Source of the DNA: Gnetum montanum
Lineage: Eukaryota > Streptophyta > Gnetopsida > Gnetales > Gnetaceae
NCBI GenBank assembly: GCA_015680685.1
Contig: MNCI01008343.1
Coordinates: forward strand, 239,990-303,989
Length of the DNA stretch: 64,000 nt
Direction: 5' to 3'
Shown here: one piece after another, positions 56,700 through 64,000 of the stretch
How the letters are laid out: each line of letters starts with the position of its first letter
Numbering within the stretch: the first letter of the stretch is position 1
The notes under the pieces: model-generated
What the model was told of the DNA's origin: nothing
Databases searched by the model: none
Seen by the model: only the letters and a program-made list of their open reading frames with translations
Made by a program: the position numbers and the translations under genes

Positions 56700-57495
56700 T
56701 GATGAGCCGCGATATCACATCAACCCCTGTGATATTGCATACGTGATATCACAGCCCATCGCCAAGTCTATAAATAAGAGGTGGCTTTCCCTATTTTGGA
56801 CATCTAGATCTAGACCTTAGCCAAACTATAGCAGTTTTACCATTCCAGAGTTAGAATAATTTCCATGTGCTCGCAGTAAGAGTCTTAAAGTGAACAGATC
56901 TTTATTCAAGCAAATTGTACCTAAGCACACATTTGTGTACATCAATAAAGACGAACTTTTTGATAAACCTTGCAGCATGTGGACTAAGCTAAATAGGACT
57001 TAATTACTGTTAAATTTTTAAATGCTTTCTTAGATAATTAATATCTCTCAAACCTTTACTCTCCTAGTTAAGTGCATTTAGTACGACCACTTCGAGCATG
57101 TGTATAACACTTGGTAACCCAGTAATGACTAGCATTTGGTAATCCCAACAACGTTGCACTGGTTCAAGGTGTGTGCGGCAAGTGGGAACGGATACTAGTG
57201 CTAGGATAATTATAACCTAGTTAGTGGATAGTTAATGAAATTTAGTCACTTAGTCTCTTCATCCTTTCCCTACTAGCATAGGCATTAAAAATATAAAAGA
57301 TATAAAAATCACATGCCTCAAACTTACTTAACCATACAACCATGACAATACAAGTAAGTTTGGGAAGATAGTTATTGATTAACCTTAAGTGTTCCATTAG
57401 GGTGCAGAAGCACTTAGTCCTTGGAGTTTGATTGGATCGAGCGCGAGACTCTCATATTCGTATGGTTGAGTGTAGGGGTACCTCGCCACTCATCA
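56700..57495 (+). repeat. element F 3' LTR (796 bp)
   Basis: TGATGAGCCGCGATATCAC...CACTCATCA. GATATC-type words at 56709-56753, TATAAATA at 56769-56776. Very similar to the LTR at 43327. Confidence 0.93.
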
Positions 57496-57500
57496 ACTAG

Positions 57501-59313
57501 ATATGATCATAGTTTCCAAAAGAATCAAAAAACTTCAGGAGCAACAACTGCAACAACAGTAAGGGTTTGTAGGTGGTGGGGAATCCTTTGTTTACCATCT
57601 AGCCATGAGAGATCTCAATAAGGTCATAAGGACCATCAGCTAGCTATATAGTGAAAAAAGCTAGCTCTTCTCCATGCAAAGGAACTAGACATCTACTAGG
57701 CCAAATCTAGATGCTAGAAAGATCATAGTGTCCATTCCTAAATAAACATTTCCTAAGATTTCAAGAAATATTGCAGCCTTCTCTATCATATTGGAGGAAG
57801 ATAAGGGGATAACTATCTTGGTTATGCTACATAAGAGCCATGAGATAGCAACAGAGGTGTTGGTTGATAGCGTAGCTGAAGCCTTGAATGCTCCTGTAGT
57901 GATCGTACCTAACATTACCACCATGATGGACATCCATGCATCTGTAGGAATAAGAAGTGATCAAATGAGCATTTTCCAATATGAGGAGATGTTGGAGAGA
58001 GTAGTTGGAGCTAGGCAACTACTTCTAGAGATCTTTGATCTTCTAGATGATATCATCACAAACCAATCATAGTTGTTAGAGACAAGGGGCAAGTTGCTAA
58101 TTGCAAACACACAAACTAGATGAGGCCACTTTAGCCAATTAGTAATTGGCTGTTGAAGTTGCTAAGTTGCAAGCCTGTTTATTCGACCCTTTCATTCTCA
58201 AGCTTGAACTTACAAGAGATGAATCTTTCCACAACTTCAAATAAAAATCCAAGAGGATGAGAATGCAAAGGAGGCAATGATCTTTGATGCATCTTTATCA
58301 AAAGCCATGACTAACAACACTAATAAGGACTTGTTGCAAGTTCAAAAAGAAAATTTGGTCCTCACTAAGGATACCCACTGCCTATAGAATGCTAAGAAGT
58401 AGGTAAGAATAGTAGTAAGAGTACAAGCAAGAGTAGATTGCCAAGATTAACTTGGATCTAAGGACGTTGATAGCAAAAAATCGAAATCTCTCAATGGAGG
58501 AAGTCCAAGCTCTTTGTCAGATGACCAAAATTAAGGTAGCCACTTAGAAGAATGTGGTCCTAAAGTTCGAACATGTGAGAAATTACTACAGAGATTAGGT
58601 TGGGCTATTCAATGAGATCAATGAAAAGAAGATCCAATTAACAAAGGTGAAGATGAGGCCCTCCAACAACTCTAATAATGAGTTGATGTATGGTAGTCCA
58701 TCTTTAATGGACTAACTACATACAACAAGACAGAGATTTGCCTAAAAGAGTTACAAATTGAGGAGATGAGCTTGCCAACCTCCATTATGTAAACTTAGCT
58801 ATGCTAAAGGTAGGAAGGCTAAGGACTGAGTTAGAGAAGCACATTGCCAGTTCCTACCTCCTTTATAAGGCGGAATTCAAGCTCCAAAAGAGACTAAACA
58901 AAAGTTGGAGATAGCCAATGTGGAGCTTGAAGTTCTCAAGAGCAAATACACTGATCAACAATATGTTGCTAAGAACCTGGCAAAATGAATGAATTACTAC
59001 CAAGAACTACAAGATCTTATGAAGATGTTTGACATAGAACGTAAAACCTACATAGCGTAGTTTGTCAATGCAAAGAAATTATTTCCTTCAATGCCATGCC
59101 CATACGATATTCTTGTTGATCCACACCAGAAAAGCTATGTGGACCATTTATGATTCACGAAGCAAGGAGGAAAAAGAAAGAGCACTTCTAGATGCCTTCA
59201 AACTTTTAGCATTAATAGTAGTAGCAACATTTCAACCTCAACCTCCAGTAGCACCATGAGAAGATGAAGGACCATCAACGTCACAGGAGCCTCCACCTTC
59301 AAGCACTATCTAA
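57501..59313 (+). pseudogene. element C third ORF, 3' part, coiled-coil (broken)
   Basis: Continues from 43326 after the ACTAG duplication. Open piece 57791-58072 (ILVMLHKSHEIATEVLVDS) matches element B 23726-24145 position by position. Coil-forming Lys/Glu/Leu-rich pieces follow, and the last open piece 59062-59259 runs in frame to TAA 59311. The whole protein, with the part before F, would have been near 1000 residues. Function unknown. Confidence 0.65.
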
Positions 59314-59506
59314 AAATTTATCACATCTTCAGCTATTTTACAAGAACTTACTAAAATATTTTTGTAATGGGTACTCATTTTTGTAAAAAATGTTATAATC
59401 TGGCACTCAAAGCATTAATAAATTTCATACTATCCTAAAATTTTGTAAGAAGCTCGATCCTACTTTTGTTCACTTGAATACTAGTTTTTAGTTAGCTGTG
59501 GGGGTA

Positions 59507-60382
59507 TGATGAAACATCATAAGATAGGTTGTGTCAATGCATGCCCGTCAACATATTCCCATCAATGCATAATTGGATGCCTTGATGCAGATATGTCAAT
59601 GTTGATGAAGTCATTACCTATATAAATGCATGCATACCTTGAATTTATGATACCTTTCGATCATAGAATTAGCTAAATTCTTCCAATTTCTTCATTCTAG
59701 AGTTAGAATATTTCCCTTTGAGTACTTGCATCATGGATATATAAGATTGTATAGAGCTTTATTCGAATGCTCATGTACTTGGACACATTGGCATGATTGA
59801 CAATGAAATTAAGATTTCCTACATCCATTGCAACAGTTAGAATAATTTACTATTTTCTTTCAGTACTTTACTTTATACACAATTTCCTTCCATACTCTTA
59901 GTTAATTAATACAATTAATCATAAGTCCATGAGTAAGACCACTTCAAGCATAACATTATTAATGTTTGGTAATATCATTAATGGATACTTGGTAAGCCTA
60001 GTAGCATACACTTGGTAACCCATAGCATTATTATAAGTTCAAAATGTGTACAACAAGTGGGAAAGATTACTCCACATTAGATTAGTTGACTTAGAAATTA
60101 GTTATTCAATTTAATTACTAAATATTCATCTTATTATTAAGCAATTAGGAGAACATATAATAAGAATAATTATAAAAATACATATCTTTTGCCTTAACCA
60201 TGCTTAATCATATGTACAGTTAGGCACAAGTGTGGATTAAGAAGATAATGATTTGCAACTCCACAATTTACTGTTAGCAATATTGGTTACTTAGGTAACT
60301 AAGTCTACAAAATTAGATCAGATTGCTAGTAAATGCTTGTGATTGGTTGAGCATAGTGGCTACCCACCACTCCAATTCATCA
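59507..60382 (+). repeat. element C 3' LTR (876 bp)
   Basis: Preceded by GCTGTGGGGGTA (PPT). TGATGAAACATCATAAGAT...ATTCATCA. TATATAAA at 59619-59626. Longer than the partner LTR by about 97 bp, mainly an insertion around 59870-59935. Followed by TCTCT, matching TTTCT before 15837 at four of five bases. Confidence 0.85.
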
Positions 60383-60774
60383 TCTCTCAAATAATGTATT
60401 ATATTGGCTATATCTGTATGATGTCCTTGTAACCAAATTATTTTGAGTTTTAAAAAAAGAAAGAAAATTAGTTAGGCTTGTACCCCGAACCCGGACGCAA
60501 TTATTTTTCAAGTTAAACCATAAAGTGCTGGTTTAAATTAATTCAAATAAAAGAAGGTGGCATCATTACCAAGAACTTGAATAGAAATTAAGCTCGAGCC
60601 AACGGCCAAGCCACGAAACTCAGGTTACTATAGCTAACTTGATGCAGAAGACGATCTGCTTTATTGCATACAACTTTGTTGGGTAGTTGCCCATCTTATT
60701 TTGTAGGTATCATCGATAGAGAGGAATGGAAGCAACCACAGCAGAGAATGCGTACTAGCACGGAAGAAAAGAAA
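60383..60774. other. host DNA downstream of the polyketide-synthase fragment
   Basis: No ORF of note. It would be the 3' flank of the minus-strand fragment at 60775-61142. The short plus-strand frame at 60664-60867 is antisense to that fragment. Confidence 0.5.
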
Positions 60775-61142
60775 CTACACGACAACGGTCTCTACAGAGA
60801 GGCCTGGACCGAACCCCAGCAGAACACCCAAGTCAAGCCCAGTCCTGTGCTGGAGCATCCCTGCTGAGCGGACCACCTTATCATGTTGTCCATGATGAAC
60901 GAAACGCAGCAACTCGACATGTTGCCGTAGTCCGCGAGCACCTCCCGAGTGGCCCGCAGCTTCGCCTCACGCAGCCGCAGAGCCGACTGCACGCCATCCA
61001 TGATAGCAGGACCGCCTGGGTGCACAATCCAGAACAGCTCGTTCCAGTCACGCATCCCTGACTTGCCAAAACCCTTTCTCAGCACCGCCTCCACGTTGCC
61101 CAAGATCAGCGGTGCCGCCGGCCATGCAGCCGTGCTGGTACA
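60775..61142 (-). pseudogene. chalcone-synthase-like type III polyketide synthase, C-terminal fragment
   Basis: Type III PKS enzymes condense a CoA starter with malonyl-CoA in flavonoid/stilbenoid-type pathways. The minus-strand reading keeps DWNELFWIVHPGGPAI with the catalytic His, then LRATREVLADYGNMSS with the catalytic Asn. The C-terminal GFGPGLSVETVV loop and a stop at 60775 follow only after a one-base frame change near 60830. In the unshifted frame the protein ends wrongly at 60792. A TGA stop lies in frame at about 61149, and the N-terminal two thirds, with the catalytic Cys, is absent. It is therefore a truncated pseudogene. GC-rich, as expected of a host gene. Whether it was a chalcone, stilbene or other synthase cannot be told from this part. 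Confidence 0.87.
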
Positions 61143-61470
61143 CCATCACTCTCGCTACATGACTATCATCTAGATCAATAATGAATTGCATGCTATTATG
61201 GACTACAAAGAAAAATATGAGAAGACTATTTTATTTATTTTTTAAAGTTTAAAAAGAAGACATGTGCATCAACGTATGCAGGCACCATTCTACTTATAGC
61301 CTCTCAGCTCCTGAATTAATGTTGTAGGCTGTCGATAATAAGAAAACATCTATAAAGACACTCCATGAAGAATAAAGCGGAGTTAAAAATAACCTTCTTG
61401 GAACAATAATTTTTCCTTACATCATGCTAATCGTCCTAAGAAAGATGCCTATTTACCCAGGCTAAGAAGA
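61143..61470. other. host intergenic DNA, nothing recognised
   Basis: AT-rich, no coding signal. The last five bases before element I are GAAGA, the expected target-duplication copy, but the other side is outside the window. Confidence 0.5.
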
Positions 61471-62389
61471 TGATAAGACGCTATTCGCATACGCCACGAT
61501 ATCGTGTCCGCCGCTATATGGCATCCCCCGCGATATCGCGTCTTCCCTATGATATTGCATACGCGATATCGCAGTCCGCCGCCATATCTATAAATAAGAC
61601 GCGGCTCTCTCTTGTTTAGCATAGATAGAATAGAAGTAGCGAAGCTTTGGCAGTTTGACCACTCCAAAGATAGATAATTTTCCTGTGTCTGCCCGCAGTG
61701 TGGTGAATGTAATTGTACGATGTCTTATTTGAGTGTGACGTACTTGAACACGCACATGATCAGCAATAAAGATCGAGATTACTTCATCATTGCAGCAGTC
61801 ACTTCGTTATTTATTTATTTGTTTATTTAACTATTATTTACTGCTTTCGCTCTCACCCTTAAACTCCTAGAATGCGGTATGAGTACGACTTGATAACGAG
61901 CATCTAAGGATGTGTACAGTTAGTCAAGGAATCGGCTACTTATCGCAACGCGGAACGAGTACGACTTGATTACGATCATTTAAGTGTAACTACTTGGAAG
62001 CCTAATGGCATACCTAGGATCTACGCTTGGTAATCCCAGTGGTAGTCATGCACGAGGTCCAAGATGTGTACGGTTGATCAAGGAATCGGTTGCTTGTTGC
62101 ACTTAGGCTAGATTAGACTTTCTTACCCTTTTCCTCCTAGCTTAGCTTAGTCAATACTATTTTCCACTGCCTTCAGGAGTAGCGTTAGAATTAGGAACAT
62201 ATCATACACCTCATCTGGACTAAACCAGACATGACAAATATAATACTGGTCCAGGTGGGAAGACAGCGAACTATGATCGAAGGATAACTATCTAGGTGCC
62301 ACAACTAGTTCGTCTGCGGAGTTCGACCGGATCGTGCATGCTACGCTCGTTTCGTATGGTTGAGTGTAGGGGTACCTCGCCACTCATCA
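61471..62389 (+). repeat. element I 5' LTR (919 bp)
   Basis: TGATAAGACGCTATTCGC...CGCCACTCATCA. The U3 array at 61497-61572 has the least decayed palindromes (ACGATATCGT, CGCGATATCGCG, CGCGATATCGC). TATAAATA at 61589-61596. Confidence 0.9.
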
Positions 62390-62390
62390 T

Positions 62391-62409
62391 TGGCGTTGTT
62401 GCCGGGGAT
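62391..62409 (+). other. element I primer binding site (tRNA-Asp type)
   Basis: TGGCGTTGTTGCCGGGGAT; close to the plant tRNA-Asp complement. Confidence 0.88.
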
Positions 62410-62520
62410 GGTGCTAGTTATCTAGATTAGTTATATCATACAAGGTTGCTGTAAAGGACTTAACGATATATCTCTTAGAAATAAGTAATTATAAAAAGTC
62501 ACATAAATCCACACACAATA

Positions 62521-64000
62521 ATGCCTCTCCTACAAGACGATAATAATGCCACGCTTAGTGAGGAAGTTCATTGGAGAACCAATGAACTATATGATGATGA
62601 AGATTGGAGCATACAACCTAAAGTCAGAATTTCTTATAAAAATGAACAAAAACAACGTCATTGCAACACACGAAAGCATAACTTACTTGATGATGATGAA
62701 CCCCCACTGGCCACTACAAGCCTAACGCAAATACAAGAGGTTGTTCGAATCTCACGTAGGCATTGTAAAGAGAGTCGTCTACCCAGGCTCGCAATTTAAA
62801 CAACTTTCCAAAATTTTTAGGAGGCTATGACTTAGATCCGCAACAACATTTACTAGTCTTCTACGATGCCTACGCATGGAACAACATTGATAATGGTTGG
62901 CAAAAACTTAAGCTCTTTCCTATGACACTCGTTGACCAAGCAAAAGTATGGTATAGATCGTTGAAACCAAATTCAATACGATGCTGGTCAACAATGGTAG
63001 AAGTCTTTAACGAAAAATATCAAACCTACGCAAGAGTGTTGGCCTTGAGGAAACAAATCCAAGGATGGAAACAGGCACAACATGAACCCTTGGACATGGC
63101 CTTAGAAAGATATTATGCATTGTTAAACAACTGTCCAGGCCATGGGTTTTCCGAGGAAGGGCTAATGTACCATATTGTTGATGTGCTACGTAATGAAACA
63201 AGAGAGACCTTAGGAACATATGCCCAAGGTCAACTATATGAACTACAAACCCATCAAATCCAAGAGCTTATTAAGCGGGTAGAAAAAGAAGAAGGAGAAT
63301 TAGCTAGATGGGAGAGTGTTGAAAAACATCAATGGGACCAAAATTTCAACTTAACAAAGGTCCATGGTCATGAAAAGGAGAGATCAACAAATCTCAAGGT
63401 GGAAACATCATCTTTGCCAATACAACAATCGTTAGAAGAAGCTGAGGCAAAGATCAATAAGATGTTGGAATGGATGAATCAAAAGTGTGGAGAATATATC
63501 AACATCATTGGAGATAGAGTTTTGACAACCCAAGAAACAGGACAAAACAATAGACAATCAGAAAATGAAGGGAATAACTGCTTAACTACTAACCATACAT
63601 ATGAATGCAACATATGCCTGTACGATCACCCCAAGGGTCAATGCCCAGTCTTGTCACATTTATATGAGCATTGGGGAAATGCAGTACATCCAAAGTTCGT
63701 ACAAAGATCCTATGTTCAATCACAGTGGCAACCATTCCAGTCATGGGGGACACCACCCTTAGACTAGAGGCACCCTTCATATTTTCCGAATCCAAATGCT
63801 TATCATGTTCAACATCCTATTTTTCCAACTGAGCCAACATACTTTATCTCACCACACTACTATTCCCCACAATACTATCAACCCATGCCTCCAACACAAC
63901 CACCACCTTGTGCACCTTATCCTCCTCCTAACTTTCAGCATTCTCATCCTTTCCCTCCTTATACATTGCCACCAACTGCCCCTTACGTACCTGCACCACC
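62521..64000 (+). pseudogene. gag: element I gag (nearly intact, one frameshift, incomplete at window end)
   Basis: ATG at 62521 (MPLLQDDNNATLSEEVHWR), acidic N-terminus, then a frame change near 62795 after RLPRL. The core is open from before 62922 to 63767: WYRSLKPNSIRCWSTMVEVF, LALRKQIQGWKQAQHEPLDM, CPGHGF, GTYAQGQLYELQ. Then an acidic linker, zinc knuckle CNICLYDHPKGQC (63606-63644), QSWGTPP, a stop at 63765, and a Pro/Tyr/His-rich tail continuing to the end of the window. Only two visible breaks, making this the youngest-looking gag here. Confidence 0.88.

Larger units (their letters stand above)
43327..57495 (+). mobile_element. element F: nested Athila-like element lacking RT/RNase H/integrase, itself hosting G
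   Basis: Inserted in the third ORF of C with a perfect 5-bp duplication ACTAG (43322-43326, 57496-57500). LTRs at 43327-44168 and 56700-57495. Interior: PBS, gag (interrupted by G at 45563), protease, a short relic of the integrase C-terminus, 3' domain, PPT. Its own length without G is about 7.1 kb. Confidence 0.93.
15837..60382 (+). mobile_element. element C: old Athila-like retrotransposon expanded to 44.5 kb by nested insertions
   Basis: The LTRs at 15837-16615 and 59507-60382 belong to one distinct subfamily (TGATGAAACATCATAAGA start) and are flanked by TTTCT and TCTCT. Between them the element reads gag (16788-18715, 26274-26960), protease (26960-27190, 36005-36200), RT/RNase H/integrase (36400-39047, 39840-40220), 3' domain, an internal TATA-bearing segment near 41700, a third ORF (41900-43326, 57501-59313), PPT and 3' LTR. 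Removing B, D, the solo LTR and F leaves about 13.2 kb, plausible for an Athila-type element. All frames are heavily broken, making it the oldest insertion in the window. Confidence 0.82.
61471..64000 (+). mobile_element. element I: Athila-like element, 5' part, runs off the window
   Basis: 5' LTR, PBS, leader and the best-preserved gag of the window. Its gag is of the B type. Whether it has pol cannot be seen. Confidence 0.9.

Noticed and set aside
23351-59313. Envelope gene identity for the third ORF
   Set aside because: It occupies the env-like position known from Athila elements, but shows coiled coils only, with no signal peptide, membrane segment or cleavage site.
60792-61103. Intact chalcone synthase start at 61103
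   Set aside because: The apparent start is internal to the conserved domain; the N-terminal part is absent and the true C-terminus is in another frame.

Overview
This window looks like nuclear DNA from a seed plant with a large, repeat-filled genome. A gymnosperm would fit, but nothing here proves it. The evidence is an intact four-exon plant GDSL esterase/lipase gene with GT-AG introns, fragments of two plant specialised-metabolism genes (a 2-oxoglutarate-dependent dioxygenase and a chalcone-synthase-like type III polyketide synthase), and about 53 kb of decayed LTR retrotransposons of the Ty3/gypsy Athila-like type. These elements have TG...CA-ended LTRs, primer binding sites complementary to tRNA-Asp, and a third coding region beyond pol in some copies.

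Layout. 1-1644: possible first exon of an unidentified minus-strand gene, a duplicated AT-rich upstream region, and a broken dioxygenase 5' exon. 1645-8012: element A (+), 5'-truncated, abutting the dioxygenase exon. 8013-10363: GDSL promoter and gene, followed by a local duplication of its 3' end. 10364-15836: AT-rich intergenic DNA with a short direct repeat and a possible SINE. 15837-60382: one old element, C (about 13 kb of its own sequence), blown up to 44.5 kb by later insertions. These are B (18716-26273, TSD GAGAT), D (27191-36004, TSD ACCAT/ACCAC), a minus-strand solo LTR (39048-39839, TSD GATAT/GATAC) and F (43327-57495, TSD ACTAG). F itself contains G (minus, 45564-52589, TSD AAATC). 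C is bounded by TTTCT/TCTCT. 60383-61470: host DNA with a 5'-truncated, frameshifted chalcone-synthase-like fragment (minus). 61471-64000: 5' LTR and gag of element I (+), which runs off the window. Before C inserted, the GDSL gene and the polyketide-synthase fragment were only about 6 kb apart.

How the parts relate. D and C carry the full gag-protease-RT-RNase H-integrase order. A, F and G keep gag and protease but have lost RT, RNase H and integrase at what looks like the same left breakpoint, yet they sit at separate sites. They read as a non-autonomous subfamily that was moved in trans by an autonomous relative. B keeps gag without protease or RT. B and C share a coiled-coil third ORF between pol and the 3' LTR, preceded by a TATA-containing segment that resembles each element's own U3. 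Several non-coding blocks in the 3' domain are conserved between otherwise very diverged copies. All coding regions in the elements are broken, mostly by C-to-T/G-to-A changes typical of methylated repeats.
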